A stretch of 64,000 nucleotides of DNA from Scortum barcoo (GCA_023238725.1 CM041541.1:12296544-12360543); one strand, 5' to 3'. Counted from the first letter of the stretch, positions 12,167 through 26,500 are shown. Notes: generated by a model not told the origin, from the sequence alone. Numbers and translations: made by a program.

Positions 12167-14919
12167 GAATGATGAATACATACATTCTCCTTCAGGTTTC
12201 TCATCACAAAAAAAGTGATTTCTGCTCTCTAGATTACCACAGAAAAAGCAGTTATCTAGTATAAGCAGACTTCAGTCCATTATTGTGTTTAATATATTAT
12301 ATAAATATATTATGTACGTGTATTAGCATAATATAATTTGACTATTTTTGTATGATCTTTAGTCAGTTTTCCAAATGGCCTGACAGTCATTAGAGACAGA
12401 GAAAACTCATTTGCAGTACTTTTATTAGACCTTTTGGTGTCTCCTCTTTAATTTATTCATGCAAAAAACAACAAAAGTGCAAAAAAACACACACATGATA
12501 TGCAGAAATAAATAAACAGTCATATGCAAACAGAAAAATAACATTAAAAATAGTCTAACAAAACACAAAGACAAGACAAATAAACAAGAAAGTTAGCATG
12601 ACTACAACTCCACACAAAGATAAAAACAGATCTCACACACACTTTGTCCTGCTGACGTGTTTTGATCTCAGTAATCAGGCAAGGAAACCCACAGCTACAT
12701 TTATGTCCAACACACACACACACCACGCAGTTTTCCTCTCACCTTATTTCAACCAGTCACACTGTGTCACCACACTGCTGCGACGACCTTTGACCTGTCT
12801 GATGAGATTCTCCATGACAGTGTTGTGCAAACTTCACCCGAAGGCAGGAAAATCAAGTGTTCAAAGAGGACAAAGAGGCATCTAAGGCCTCTTAAAAAGG
12901 CGGCGTAACAGAAAATTAGCATTAAAAGCCCCACAGAGTCGTCGGGCCTGCAGCAGAAACACGTCAGATGTCCGTCCTGCGGTCTGATACGAAGTGTGTG
13001 TTTGCAGCTGTCCTCTGAAGTGCAAAGATTATCTGCTGGTGTTGTTGTCTTGTGGTCTGCGGGGTGTAATCAGCCCGACCCACCGGCTCGCTGTGAATGC
13101 CCTGTGCTTATCGCCATATTTTGCAGCGTATTAAGCTGACCACAGGCGTTTTCACACCGCGGCTTTCTCACCTCGACATGCCCTCACCTGCAGCACGAAG
13201 CCGAGCGAGCGCCGCTGTGTGTTTAAAACAAGGCTGCAAACTGAGAGGCAGAACTCGAGTCTCCTCTGACATCTGACAGACTTGTTTTATCTCAGCTGCG
13301 AGCGGGAATTGATTTTGAACTTTTCCTGTGCAGCCAAGAAGCAGATCAGGAATATATAGAAAACACTGTTTGGTTTATTTAAGTCCCAAGGAGCAGCTTT
13401 GCTCTGAACTTCTTACTTGGTTTCAACTACCTTGAAACATCTTCTAATTTAAAATATAAAATATCCCATTTTACAGGAGGTTGAGCTCTTAATTTTGAAC
13501 ATTTTACCTGTTTTTTTTTCTAGTAATACATCATTTCTGCTCATAGTTCTCATCAGAAACAAGCAGAAGGCACTTTTGGAGGTAAAGTATGTCACAGTCA
13601 TCAAAACTGACTTTTATTAAAAGCACATGTGAATACAATTTTTACAGTATATGGTTATATGTTCATTTATTCACTGTTTCTAATAATAGATGTGGATAAC
13701 AAAGTGCACCTTTATCATGTGAATTTTTCTCAACTATTTTTTGTGTAAATAAAGTCTACATGTTGTCCACAGGTCACAAAATAAGTGATTTTACCTTCTA
13801 ATAATGTCTCTTGTAAGTAGATTTTAAAGGCCTGATCCAGTGCTTCACAAGAAAAATCAAAATGATTTGAGCAGAAAGACGATTTCCTCTTTTTTACTGC
13901 TCCGATTTTTCTTGCTTCTGGCTTCGTGTCAATGTTAATATAAAGAAATCAAGAACCAAAAAAATAAAATATCTTTCTCCATCTTTTGCATTCACTAAAG
14001 CATTTAATTCCCTGAAAACTTAAAGCTAAAGTTTCAAGTCGTGGTTTGAATGGCGAAAAATGACTTAAACCGAGTGTCACCTCCGGCTTCCTCTGATCGC
14101 TTGTTTTGTTCATCAGTGCAGACGCTCACACAATACTTCTGATCCTGAAGTTACTCGGGGCAAGGCTTCAGGCGAGCTAACAATACCTCTTTTTCATTTT
14201 TACACTGTGAAGCATTCTGCCATAACATCCTTCCTTAAAGCAATTACACCTGTCCATGACTTCTTCAAATACACTATCAGTGTTAATCATTATTTTTATG
14301 CTTATTAACGGGCAGCACAGCGGCTCTTTGTTAAACCTGGAGCAAACCCTGCAAGGTTATTCCTCTCCATCTGCTTTCCATAAGGCTCAACTATCACATT
14401 TTTATCGGAGACACTGAAGTTAGAAGTTAAATCAACACTGAATTTCTTTATTTTTTAATAGAAACTGTCACATTTTTGCCTTAATAGAAATCACATCTCT
14501 TGCTTTTTGTCCTGTGTTATCACTGACGCTGTTCTTCGTCACAGATCCTGTTACCTCTCTCCCAGATTTACCAGTCCTGACTGTAAGTTAAAGTTAAGAA
14601 CTTTGTTAAAGTATGTTGAACGTCTGTAAACAGTCTGAGTGCTGTGCATCGATTTATTATATAGCTTCAGAAATGTGTGTTTTAACATATTCAAGTAATG
14701 TAATTATTTATTAATAATTATTTATTATTATTTATTTATTATAAAGTTTAACACAGATGCCTTTTATGCTTATATGTTTTTATGAAGCAAACAGACCAAC
14801 AGAGAGAAGACTGGCTGTTTTTTTTATTTAGTTTAAAAAATGACTTTAAAGGAAGCAGGAGAAGATTTTTCATATTTCTCTTTTGTTTGACGTTATACAG
14901 TTAACAGTGTGTGTGTATT
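12167..14919. other. Noncoding flank
   Basis: No coding exon is recognisable. There is an AT-rich near-palindromic stretch (about 12285-12345), a short CA run (about 12710-12723), GC-richer unique DNA at 12890-13320, and a candidate regulatory block (14150-14420). 13440-14050 is AT-rich, with nothing specific seen. 14690-14760 is a TTA/TTAT-rich low-complexity run. Confidence 0.75.
14150..14420. promoter_or_regulatory. Candidate regulatory element with HNF1-like site
   Basis: A complex non-repetitive block containing GTTAATCATTATT (14282-14294), close to the HNF1 consensus, beside TTATGC and TTATTAAC motifs that could bind Cdx/POU or homeodomain proteins. It is flanked by low-complexity AT-rich DNA. 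No evidence beyond motif content. Confidence 0.28.
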
Positions 14920-15248
14920 GTTTAATTGATTAGTTATCATCTCTTAAATTATTGGCTATCAATTCTGATAATCAGTTGATTGTTTTGAGGGGTTTTTATT
15001 TGTTGTTTGAAGAAAAAGTGTCCAAATTCTGATTTCATCTTCTCAGATGTGAATCTTTTCTGTTTTCTTCAGTCCTTTGTGATAGTAAACTGAATATCTG
15101 AATATCTCTGGTCTTATTGGCCAAAACAAGATATTTGGGGACGCCACAGAAACAATGATCAGCATTTTAACTACAACAACAATAAATTAATGCAAATGAT
15201 CAGCAGATTAATTGACAAATAAAAATAATTATAATGTGCAATCCCAGT
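14920..15248 (+). repeat. Dispersed repeat copy B
   Basis: This copy shares with 53175-53445 the ordered segments TAGTAAACTGAATATCT / TAGTAAAGTAAATATCT, AAAACAAG, and the 3' part CAGATTAATTGACAA / CAGATTAATCAACAA followed by a GTGCAAT or TTGCAGCAC ending. The reverse complement of 5735-6015 shows the same order. It is the best-preserved member in the window. No coding capacity. Confidence 0.65.
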
Positions 15249-16789
15249 TTCATCTTTAAATAGTTTATTTATCTGAAGAAGGAAGGAGAATTTTCTCAAC
15301 ACATAAAGAGGATTTTTTTAAAAAGCAGATGTTTGTACAGATGGAGAAAAATAAAGCACGGATAGAAATGTGAAACCTCAGAGGAGCGTTTGGGTCCATT
15401 TGCAGATCACAATAAGTCGATGAAGCTTTGCAGGCGCTCGTTTTTCACGACTCCTCCGGCACAAAAAAGACACTAAATGGAAAATCATCCACGGCTAAAC
15501 ATGGAAACAACTTCTAGCAGCTTCTTTCTCTGTTTCAGACAGACTCAAGGATTCTTCTGAAATCAGGTTTATTCGAACAGACGTAGAAATTAGTTATCTT
15601 TCTTTCCCTGAATCTCTACAAACAGAGGAGACTGCAAAGTTATACAGAGGATACACAGGTAAGAAACATGAATTAAACTCCGTTAAAAAGATATAACAGG
15701 CTTTACAGTGTCTTTAATCTGACTGTACGTTAGCTAGACGTTTGGTAAATTACTGCAGATTTATGGAAGAGTTTGAGCGTCACCACGAGAGCTCCTACTC
15801 TGAGCAAGACGCCGCAGCGTGTTCACGAGCTGCGTCAGACACTCCTCCTGCTCTGATTGGTTGGTTTGACCCGGGCAGTGCATTTTAAAAAACGGCTTTA
15901 GAGGCCGAAGGTGGGTCAGAGGAGGCTGATTATTATCACAGATGATCTGTCTCATATTCTACTATCAGGACATGGAGACAGTTTGAGTGAACGTGACTAA
16001 AAGTAGTTTGAAATTGTTACCAACTGAACTTTTAAGGCAACTATCCCTTGAGAGATTCAGTTTTTTTAAAAAAGTATTTAATATTCAGATCTATTTCTTC
16101 TTGAAGACAGATTGAGGCCAGCCTGCAGTCTCTGTCATCCTCCGCTCCAAACAAATCATCAGCAGGGGAATAACGACGAGCGGTGTTTCATCTTTGTTAT
16201 TCTGTTGCCACTTGCATAATTGACGGATATTAACTTCCCATCAAGCAAGTCTAATTACAATCAATCCTCCAATAAGGCTCACAATTAAGGGAGCGATGTG
16301 ATTGGTTGAGGTTTAACCCACGAGCCTAATGAAGACGTGCGCGCAAACAGATTCGTCAAGTTGACAGCGTGTCAGAGTAAACATCTGGAGGAGAGCTTTT
16401 GATTCAGGGTCGCTGACGAAGCAGCGTTTGTTGATGGTGACCTTGAATGCACTTTCCATATTTTACACATTAAGTGATTCATCAAATGTTTACTCTGCGA
16501 AACTCATCTTTCTCTTGTCTCAATTTCATGGGAAGATCAATCAGTTATTGCACAAAGTATTTGGAGATATTTAGTTTGCATTAAAACTTGCACTTGCACA
16601 CAACACTTGCAAATATACTTCACATTAAAGCTTTTCTGAGAAAAACTGGAGACTCAAATTATCTAAAGAGGTTCAGCTTTAGAGCTCCAGAAGCATTTGT
16701 CCTCAAGTGAGATTGTTCTCAGCCCACAGAAGAAACATTTGGCTGTTTAAACACTTCATCTCTGTTTGTGAAGAATAAGTTGTGATAAG
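15249..16789. other. Noncoding flank with one candidate regulatory block
   Basis: Unique, AT-rich sequence without a recognisable exon. The block 16085-16350 is described separately. I see nothing specific in 15249-16080 or 16350-16789. Confidence 0.75.
16085..16350. promoter_or_regulatory. Candidate regulatory element, TAATTA and CCAAT motifs
   Basis: A complex unique block holding TAATTA (16252-16257), further ATTA cores, an inverted CCAAT box (GATTGG near 16300) and ATTAAC/CAATTA motifs with little simple sequence. Candidate developmental enhancer by composition only. Confidence 0.28.
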
Positions 16790-17330
16790 TTGTGTCACAG
16801 CCCATGTTCTGAATTCAACATGCATCCTGGGAGATTTGATCACATGTGGAGGTGGTCTGAGCTGCACATTTTGTATGTAGCATCAATGCATATGCGTCCT
16901 GAGCTGCACTGGAGCACCACCTATATGCTTTACAATAGCATCTTATTAAAGTGCGACAACAGAAGACACAAATAACAAGAAGCAAGATGGATTCTTGTGG
17001 ATGAAGTACACGCAAACGGAGATTTAATGGTCATATCGGTCATATTGGATAGCAATGATGAGGTGTGAATGGAAACCAGTGAATCCTTTTAGAATAAATT
17101 TAGCTTTTTGGATCAGGATGGGAGCAGAAAACAAAACTTTATGAAGACAAAGCCAGAGACAAAGACAAAGCTGGTTGGAGACATCCTCTGGCAACATTGA
17201 TTTTTTATGAATCCTTCCAATAGTTGTTGAGATTTTTCAGCCAAAAACGTGAACCAGCCTACATCCATCACTGATTATGTATGATAACATAAAACGTTCT
17301 TGCTTCATTTTATTTTTTTATTTTACTTCC
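16790..17330. repeat. Probable interspersed repeat remnant
   Basis: The segment near 17210-17250 reads CCAATAGTTGTTGAGATTTT, closely like a phrase found in many fish interspersed repeats (CCAATAGTTGTTGAGAT followed by TTTCAG). The upstream part (16840-17200) has the look of an old insertion but I cannot match it. Class and ends are unknown. Confidence 0.4.
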
Positions 17331-17339
17331 ACTGAGACT

Positions 17340-17455
17340 TTGGAGTCTCCCGGTACGAGCACAGCGTTGAACTCTTTGATTCAGGAGGGATAAATGCCTT
17401 GCTCAAGCGTACCTGAGCAGATTTAGTCTTCTGAACCAGCAACCTTTGTTTGCTG
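17340..17455 (-). repeat. SINE-like remnant, reverse orientation
   Basis: The + strand reads ATAAATGCCTTGCTCAAG (17390-17407) and then AACCAGCAACCTTTG (17434-17448). These phrases recall a common teleost tRNA-derived SINE in reverse, where the second would be the degraded B-box end of the tRNA-like head. The copy is decayed and its boundaries are approximate. Confidence 0.5.
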
Positions 17456-17460
17456 TCTTT

Positions 17461-19419
17461 TTTTTCTCAAAGATTGCCCTTTGATGTTTGTATCTATAAA
17501 TCCTTCTTTCACATTTGCTGAAGGACATTTTCTCCCTGACATATATGATAAATAATCCCGCCTTTTGAAGTAAATCCTGCATTGTAGCTTGGCAACCCGA
17601 CGACCGGAGTACCTGTAAATCCTCGCCTCATTGAAACTGGAAGGAATAAAAGACAGTGGCCAGGTTTGATGTCAATGGCTCCCCGCTCGCTCAATCAATG
17701 CCCCGAGCCCGAATGAAAGATGAAAGGCCGAGAGAGAGCGAGGCGCTTTTTTAGCCAACAAAAGGATCCCTGTGCTCCCAGACACTCCAGCAAACATCGA
17801 TCTGTACCGCTGAGCTAAACCCCCCCACCCAACCTCCACAAATGGATCTGATCGAACACACAAACTCAGCTTCGAGCCACATGTTTTATTCATCCTTTCG
17901 TGCTGATATTCCCCCGTTTGTCACTACTTTGGTTAATGCTTTCATTCGTGGGTGTAAGAGGTGGTGATCAAGTATTAAAAACGTCACAAAGGAGGAAATT
18001 AGTTGTTGAAAAAAAGCACAGATGCCAATTTCTACTGCATATGTAGACAACAACGCTTTGCATCCACATGATTTGTCGCTATAATATTTGATAATTTGTT
18101 TATTTCTCCAATAGCCCCTCTTAATTCATTTGCATATTGAGATCACATAGCAAAAACGCACAATATGGGGCACAATCGAGGCAACAAAAACTCGATGGAG
18201 ATGCAAAGACTTGTGGATCACAGGTTAGTACCAGGTAAAAAAAAATGAGGCCTTAAGCTCATCAGAAGTTCCTGAAAGATGGTCTTATAGCTTCAGAAAA
18301 CCCCCTCCACCCTCTTTTTTCACTCTTTACACATCTCTCTGTCACTTTTCATGTGCACAAACATGCAAACTAGTTCCTTTCAAGCCCCAAATGACACGCT
18401 GTGGTGATTCTGACCTCTCTGACCAATGTTTTAGCATCATTTGTGTTTTACTATTACGTGCATGATTAAAGACAAAATGTACAGACGAGCACAAAGAGTG
18501 ATGCGATCATGCATTTCAGATACACAGAGCAATAACAGTTTATAGCTGCAGTGTGCCATTAAAGACAAAAGCAATGCAAAGCTGATGATGTAATTCAAAC
18601 TGCACAATTTCCCAAGATGATTTTGCACAAGATTAATGAGGAAGTAAATGCATTCAGTATGTTTGTTAGATTATGAAGATGCACAAGAAGTATGTTGGTG
18701 CAAAATACTAAATGTCAACGAGATGTGAAGGCTGTGAGATGTGATTGAAAGCCTGAAAAGCGAGTAATAAGAGCAAAATATCTCCAGAAATTAGCTTGAA
18801 CATCTCAAATTGACACTTTTTTGCTGCTGCATGTTATTTATTTTTGATATGTAATGAGTTATAAATCTGAGAGCAACACTGATGTCATAATTTTAAATAA
18901 AACCCTTCATTTGTTTCAGCATCCAAGACAGTCTCTGGGTACCAAAAACACTTTGAAGAACACCTTATTTGCCACACAGTTAAATTATATCACAGTAAAT
19001 TCACCATTAACGAGTTCAAGAGTTCAGCTACGTCCCGAAAATCTAAATGCAAATGTGAAAATGAAAGGTTGAAATGGAAATCAAAAAGTGGAGACAGAGC
19101 TGTAAATATGTGTGAAATAGGTGAAACATCCTGTCGGCCCTCCTGCGTCTTCGCCGTAAAGTACACGGTGTACACAGCTCGCTGTCCTCCACGCCGGTTC
19201 GTCAGATAACAAGGTCCTTCCCAGAGGGCAGCGTGGAAATGGAAATGAAAAGTGAAGCCAAGAGCTGCAAGGACACACGAGATATGTTTCTCAGTAATGA
19301 TGCATAACATTCACAGCAGGGAGGAACGAGGGGGGGTGGATATATCACAGAGGAGGGGCAGGTTTAAAATGGTGCAAGTTTATAGAAACTCCACATGTAA
19401 TTACACTGCTTTTTTAAAG
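17461..19419. other. Noncoding flank
   Basis: No coding exon is recognisable. 17500-17890 is moderately GC-rich unique sequence. 18420-18720 is complex unique sequence with several ATGCAA/TGCATT octamer-like words and may be regulatory. 19080-19260 is GC-richer unique sequence. Nothing specific elsewhere. Confidence 0.7.
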
Positions 19420-19790
19420 GACAGTATGTAAGTTGAGGAGAATACAGATGTAATGTTGAGTTACTGAAGCATATTTATTGTGGTTTTAACATCTTATTTT
19501 GAAGGAAACATACTTGTTCTTGCAGAGAGTCAGATAAAGCTAAATGTGAGCGTTAAAACGGCAGTCGGCATTTCATGGAGGGCTTATGTGCCGGACTTAT
19601 TCTTGATCCAGAACAGTTGCTTGGCAACCGGCTGCGACTCCAGGAAGTCGCTCATCCCGACCAAGAAAGAGTGCGGTGTGTAAGCTTCATAGCTGAGCAC
19701 ACAGACACAAGAGTCCCGTTACGTAATTCTCAGCTAAATAAACATATTTCCCCAAAATATCCTTCAGAATTTTCCTTTAAATCACCCTGA
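19420..19790. repeat. Possible interspersed repeat remnant
   Basis: The segment CAGTTGCTTGGCAACCGGCT (about 19614-19633), followed by a CAGGAAGTCGCTC-type phrase, recalls a repeat seen in perciform genomes. I recognise the style rather than a specific family. The two open frames here are not convincing exons. Confidence 0.35.
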
Positions 19791-22049
19791 AATAATCATA
19801 CATCACGAAGTTTTCCCTCTATATGTATATTGATGTGATATTATAATTAAAAGACCTCATCAACAAGCACACAAACCAAGTTTGTGCAGCAGATCTGCCT
19901 TTATACGCCCTGCAGTGACCTGGTTGGTGTAAAACTCACATTTTGACCCCCGATCATATTTTCAGTGAAAAAGTGATAAAAGAGTCTGCCGGAGGTTTGT
20001 TTGTCATGTTGTTGGAGCTTTGGGACTGTTTTCTTTTTAGGCTGTTTGTGAAATCTTTTGCCTTTAAAAGATGTTTACCGTGTCAGTATTTGGTATCTTT
20101 TTCACTTCACGAGGCGGTGAATGAATTCTCTAAAGTCTTTATCAGTCAAACTGTGAATTTTTACTGCTATATTTGGCTCCTCATTGCAGCTGGTACAACT
20201 CATGATTACTATTTTAACAATAAAAATATGAATATAAGTTGTTTTTTTTCATAAATAGGAAAAGTAAAAGAGGAAAAGAAGCAAGAAAAAGGCCAAAAAG
20301 TTGTGTTTCTTCCTGCAGAAATGAGGCTGTGTGAGCAGGTGTATCGAAGCTTTGCCCCAATTACCAAAACTGGATTTCTTATCTTCATGACATTTAAGAA
20401 ATCAGGTTAGTGCAGAAAAAAAAATGACAGTAAGGCGGTCACTTGAGTGCATGTAAGCGCCGAATGATGGTAACTCCCTGTAATGTTTTCCTGGCACTCA
20501 CAACATTATCAGTGAAAAGTTCATTCGTATAAGTCATGCTGCGTCTGCTTAATCACTCATTACATTGACGCTCTTGTTTAACGTCCTCCCTCGTGGCTGC
20601 AGCTTCGTCTTCTGCTTTCTCCAGACATGATGCAACACATTTGTAAAGAGGGTGAAACGCAATTACGTTTCATTGCAGCATGTGTTGATTGTAAAATTAG
20701 CGCTCGTGGAAGTTAGCAGGTTTTCTCAGCATCTGCCTGAATTCAGACAGTCTGGACAGAAGTGGGTCAAACCTCCTTTTACTGACATTTCTGCTCTGCA
20801 TATTTCATGTTTTTTTCTTTTATATGGTGGGATTTACTGTTTTTAATTGACTGTATTTCTATTTAATGTAGAGTACAAGAACACTAGCAGCTTATTGGGA
20901 GTTTTTAAAGTGTAGTTTTTAAAATAAAATAGTGGTATGAGCTGAAGTTTTGCTACAATCTGAAGTTTTTGGACATTCATATTTGCATTTTCCTGACATC
21001 TTGTCCGCATTAAAACTTTACATTGACTCTTGCAGTTATGAAGATTGTATGATTGTGTGACTATTGAAAGTCTCAGAACTACTGCTGCTGCTGCGACTAA
21101 TCGACCTTTTGGTGAGATTTTTGGCTTTCAATCTCAAAAATAGACCAGTTTTTATGCATGTGAGAGACATTTTTATAGTTTTTAAAGTATTTCTTTGCAT
21201 TACATGTGTCTGTTTTTGAATAGTTTGCATACCTCCCTTCACCTCCATTACATGTTTTTTAAATGCAAAAGTGTGCAGACAGATCAGCTTTATTCTCTGA
21301 ACTTCGTTTTTGTGCTACAAAGTTACTAGCTTGAACCTGATGTGCCTGAAAATATATAAAAATGTGAAAAATGCAAAAATTATCTTTTTTCCAAGAAGTA
21401 AAAAGATTGACTGAAGGACTTTTTTCCAACTCATTTGCATTTAAAATGAACTACTAACGCACAGCTTCAGTGCACCATGAGGGCACAAATCTGTGCTCTC
21501 GTCCCTCTTTGATGGTGAAGGAATGTCATCTTCACATAATTTGTGCCCACACACATTTTTGAATTTTTTTATGGGCTCTCTTTGCTTTTCTCAAGTGCCC
21601 TCAAACACGGCACTCAAAAACCAGTTGCATCACAGCGGCCCTCAAGCAGTCTGAATCTGGATCTGAGTCCATGGAGGCACTTTGTTTTCTCTTTGTGTGG
21701 CCTAAGTAAGAGCTTAAACAGTCTTGAATGCACTTAAAACCTCAGTGTGTGATGTCAAACACGTCGTCTTTAGCGATGTCAGCCAGAAAAAAAAAGGCAC
21801 GAGACGCCTTTTGTTCTCCATCCTGTGGAGAATAAACATCTCCAGATGAGGTGTTGTGGCCGCGACGATGCCGTTTCGGTGTGTTAATCCGATTCTCCGC
21901 AGCGCTTTCTCCACAGGCGGCTTATGTACATTTCCTCGATTAACACCTCCTTCCTATTTTGGGAGCTCAGGGAGTCATTTCATGGTAACCACATTTGCTT
22001 AATTACATAAGAGAGACAAAAAGAAACAGAGAGAGGGAGAGGAGGCAGA

Positions 22050-22240
22050 CTGCTGCGCCGCTCTTTAGCTCGGAGACGAAGCTCCAACTCGACTCCAAAA
22101 CACAATTAACGCTGGCCGAGCGCCGAGGGCACTCCGGGCAGATGAGGAGGCTCGCTGTGGAGGACGAAGTCACCGTTCTGCATGGCGCTTCATGGTTCAA
22201 CCTTCAACTCTCCAATAGCATGAGACATACCATCTGAGGT
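22050..22240. promoter_or_regulatory. Candidate regulatory element, GC-richer unique block
   Basis: About 190 bases of complex, CpG-containing, non-repetitive DNA embedded in AT-rich flank. It could be an isolated regulatory element. Open frames on both strands are short and do not resemble a protein. Confidence 0.22.
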
Positions 22241-22861
22241 TGATAGATCTCTTTAATCTGTGACCAACTTCCTCTCAGCGTGCCCCTCCTGCTTCTGTTT
22301 CAGTCAGCATGCACCTCCCTGGTCAGCTTCATCAAAACTAACATCTGTCTTTAAGAAGCTGCATCGGCTTCTCGTCCATTTCCACAAATAGATCTTTGTG
22401 TCTCTTCTATAACAAATTCCTCCCTGTTGGATGTAAGTATGGAGCGTCCATTATTAAACAACAACAAGGAGAAACAACAGAAACAGAAGAAAAGTCCAAG
22501 AAGCCTCGTTCACATTAAAATACATCGAAACACAAAGGATTTCATGTTAAATGATGGAAAATTAAGCCATTAAAATACAAAAACATATAAAATTTTCTAT
22601 AAGAGGAGTAAAAGTACAGAGTTGTTGGTGCTTCCACCGTCAGTCGGCTCCACGCTGGGAGCTGCAGCCAGTCAGAAAGACGACTGGACTCCTCAAATAC
22701 ATTATCTGTCTGCAGGAACACACACAAAGTACATACTGCATTCAATCTGGCCTTTCCTGGAAGGATTGGCACACACACACACACATACACACACACATGC
22801 ACACACACATTACATTTAAGTGTAATGCACTCACCTTCCCCTCCGTCTGGTCTGTCTCTCG

Positions 22862-22863
<2 letters not shown>

Positions 22864-22892
<29 letters not shown>
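22864..22892. repeat. (AC)14 microsatellite
   Basis: An uninterrupted AC run, part of a CA-rich cluster that begins near 22770 with interrupted CA repeats. Confidence 0.95.
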
Positions 22893-22893
<1 letters not shown>

Positions 22894-23558
22894 TTTCTTT
22901 TTTAGAAATGGAAGATTCACTTTAACTCTTTGTCTTCCTTGTACTTCTGTTTCATTCAAAGTTTTACTTCATGCACAGATGCAGGTTTTAGGGGCTTTTT
23001 AGCACCAAAATTTGGGAAGAAGCTAAGTTTATTTGACATTTAAATTAACATGCACAGGTGAGGTGCATCGAGATCGGTGAACTTTGACGTTAAGTGGCAT
23101 CAAAGTCGTGCACTTTGTACGTCCACCATCCTGCCACGGTGCAATTTAAAAATCTTTTGCTCTTTGTTCACTCAAAAATAAGTCAAAAATCACGATACAG
23201 CCAGCGATGAAGATGTAATAACGTCACTCCACCAGTTCAGCCATATGGGTGTTTTTCATCCCCATGCATCTCAAATTTGTTTACTTTCTCCTACAAGAAG
23301 TCTCTGACCACCTCAGGTTACACTTATTGAGCTTCTCTCTTCAGCTCTGGATGTGCTTCAAGTAATAAAAAGAGCCAGGGAGGAAATAAAATTAGCTGCT
23401 GCTGCCCCAAAAAAATTGAATATATTTTACCTGGACTTCAGTTTTATGTTCGCTCCTCTTAAATCTGATTTCCCTCCCACTTTTAATATTCATGACAAAT
23501 ACACAGAGAGATTCCTGAATTATTTAAAATAGAAAATAAACTGCTTGCACACATTATG

Positions 23559-23583
23559 CACACACACACACACACACACACAC
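23559..23583. repeat. (CA)12 microsatellite
   Basis: A pure CA run, followed about 100 bases later by (GT)9 at 23681-23699 in inverted orientation. Confidence 0.95.
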
Positions 23584-26500
23584 TTCCCCCACACACACTT
23601 TCCTCTTGTCTCAGAGGCCGTGTTCATCACTCCACTCTGCCTGGCTGCAACACACTCTCCACTTCATCACTGTCAGAGCAGTGTGTGTGTGTGTGTGTGC
23701 TCTTGTGAGTGTGTGTGTTCATGCATATGTGATTTCCTGCATGCTTGCGTGTCTCTATGTCGAATGTGTGCATGTTTTAACACTTTTTATTTGACCCAGG
23801 CCACCTCGACACTCCCACCCAGACACTCGGACACACCCCTGCAAACACCAACATTAATTTCAATTACCGCCGCCTCCCTGAGAAAAAAATGAATGAAAAC
23901 AACAAAAAACAAAACACAGCCGGCGTTTCTCCTCCAAAGGCCGCTGAGGAAAGCAAATCCCTCCGCACTCGTCCGACGCCCGACTCTTTTCTATTTTAGG
24001 TCGACTTTAAGTTTTTAATTTGGATTGATTACAGTGGCGTAGGTGTTGCAGCCGCCGAGATAATGAACACTCTGGGAGAGGGAGAAGTGAAGCATTATTA
24101 ATGAGACACTTAAAGGTGAAAGAACGAGAGGAAGGGGAAGAGAGAGAAAGTGGGAAAATGGCAGATAAATGAAGAGAAAAGAGGAAGAGACAGGAAGAGT
24201 TTGATGTTTTGGGGAAAGCAGAATGAAGGATGTAGCAGCTGAAAGACGACCAAACATCAAAAGACAGAAAAACCCCTGATGGTTGTTGGTGTAAATCCGT
24301 CAACACAAATCATGTGACGCTGCTTTCAATCTGAATTAATCACTTTGAGTTATATAGGACACCACTGTACAATAGTATCTGACATAATAGATATTTCTGA
24401 TTTCCTAAAACTCAGTTAAAGTAGTCAAGTTGTTTGACTTTAACAGATGAAAAAAGGTAAAGAGATAGTTTATTGATCTTCGGGTAATCTTTATGTCAGA
24501 GGATCATAAATTTGTGCACAAAATTTACTTGAGATCCCGTCACAACAATCAAAATGATCTTTTAATATCTCTCTTAATGGATAATTTAAATGTTTGTTTG
24601 GACACTTGTTGGCTTTTTTGGCTGCAAAAGCCAAGAACTGAGTGCAACTTGAGTAACATCATCACAGCGTCTATTTTTTTGTCACATGTGGTCACAGACT
24701 TGAATATTTTATCAGTGTGTTTTTTTTTTTTTTTTTGACTGGAGGAAGAAAAATCTGACAGCAACAAAAGCCACAGAAGAGAGTGGGACGTAAAAGTGGA
24801 GTCATAATAAATGTAGTATAATGCTCACTACTGTCCTCTTTGAGTCGACTGATTTACATGCAGAAAAGAGGGACAAAAATAGCGCCTGGCTTAAAGGGTT
24901 TTTGGCAGAGTGACGGAGAAAGAGAGACAAAAAAGCAGAGTACAGGTGGATAAAGAGAGAGGAAGGAAGGAAATGAGATGTGGAGGAGTGAGAAAGAAAA
25001 TGAAGAGGAAGCGGAGAGAACATTTGATAACGAAAGACAAAACAATCATAGAAATATAGAAAAGGTGGAAATGAACAAGAAAGATGATGAAATAAAGAAA
25101 TTAAACATCAAGCACATAGTAAATAAAATACTTTATGACTGAGTGATGAGATAATACTTAAATCTAGCTTTTTAATGTATTTAATTCCTTAAAATCTTTC
25201 CTTATCATTTCCTTTTTCACAGTCTCTGAAGTGAAATCAGTCTGCAAACAAGGCTTAGCTCCTCAAAAGCCGATATTCTGGAGATTAAAGGCTGTAACGC
25301 TCAGAGAAAGAGGCTAAAACAAGAGAGCTAGAAGGGAAAGACGTGCAGACGAATTATTTCTGTTGCTGTTTCCAGCAACTTTACCTGCCGAGTTGTGTGT
25401 TCTGGAGCGGCTGCAGACACAATAGTATTAATAAAAGTGATCCCCATGGTGCTGCAGATGTGTTCCTCATTAGTCTCTGCTCCACTATAGAAAGACAAAA
25501 TTGATCATCACTGCAACACCTCCCAGAGTCTGAGGTGTGTGTTTTTTTACTACAAAGTCTCCAGTCAAGCCGAAGCAGGAGGCTGAGGATCGATTTTCAC
25601 TTGTATTCGTGGGATTGTTCCCCTCCTCGAGTCCTGGTGGATCTGAGGAGAGCTTCTTAAGGCTTCGGGGGGTGTTCAAAGGTTCAGAGGTCCGCGGACG
25701 AGCATGAAGGGGTTCCCCAAGGAACCGTCTCGGGATCCCCCTCAGAAGTTCTGAAGTTTCTTTGAAAAACAGCTTTCAGATGAAGTTCAGGGAAAACTGA
25801 TGATTTATTACCTGCTCATGGAACTGGAGGAAATGCTGAACTAAAGTTGAATTTCAGCAAATAATAAAAAAAAAGTAAAAGTACAGTTCACGTCTTTTAC
25901 ATGCTGATAAAAATGCATTTCTACAATATTTCTAACTATCAGGTTAATACTGAGAAGACTTGAATCACTTGAGTTTGTGGTGAAAGGACTACAAATCTTA
26001 TTTTGAGTATCTTGAAATTATTTGTTAAGTTTCACAATAAATACAGTTCATATATAAATTATGTTTGCAGTTGATTCTGATTGTGTTTTCAGAGTACTGT
26101 TGGATATTTTATAACTCAACACAACAAAAACGGATAATTTAATCATATAAAATCAATAAGATGTTTACAGTTTTTTTACTTAAGAGCACACGCAGCATTT
26201 ACAATAGCAACAGTCATAAAAAATCCAAACCTTTGGAGCTCCCTGAGGACAATTTTGAGTTTTTTTCACCTTCAAAAGGAAATAGTTCCTCACAGCGGGG
26301 TCTATGGATTATCCCGAGGCGCGTGGAAATAATTTATGCAAACATACATTGCTGTGGACTTGTTCAGGTGTTATTTTTCAACATGAGAACCACAAAGTCT
26401 GCATGTTTGGGAAAATGGCTGACGTCTCGACCTTTAAAACTTCCCCAATGATTTAATAAAGTATAAGGACTGACCTGATCTCATTAATACGTGTCTGAAC

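Noticed and set aside
11974..12207. Open frame with a Tyr-Leu-Ser-Ile repeat
   Set aside because: It is the GATA microsatellite read as protein.
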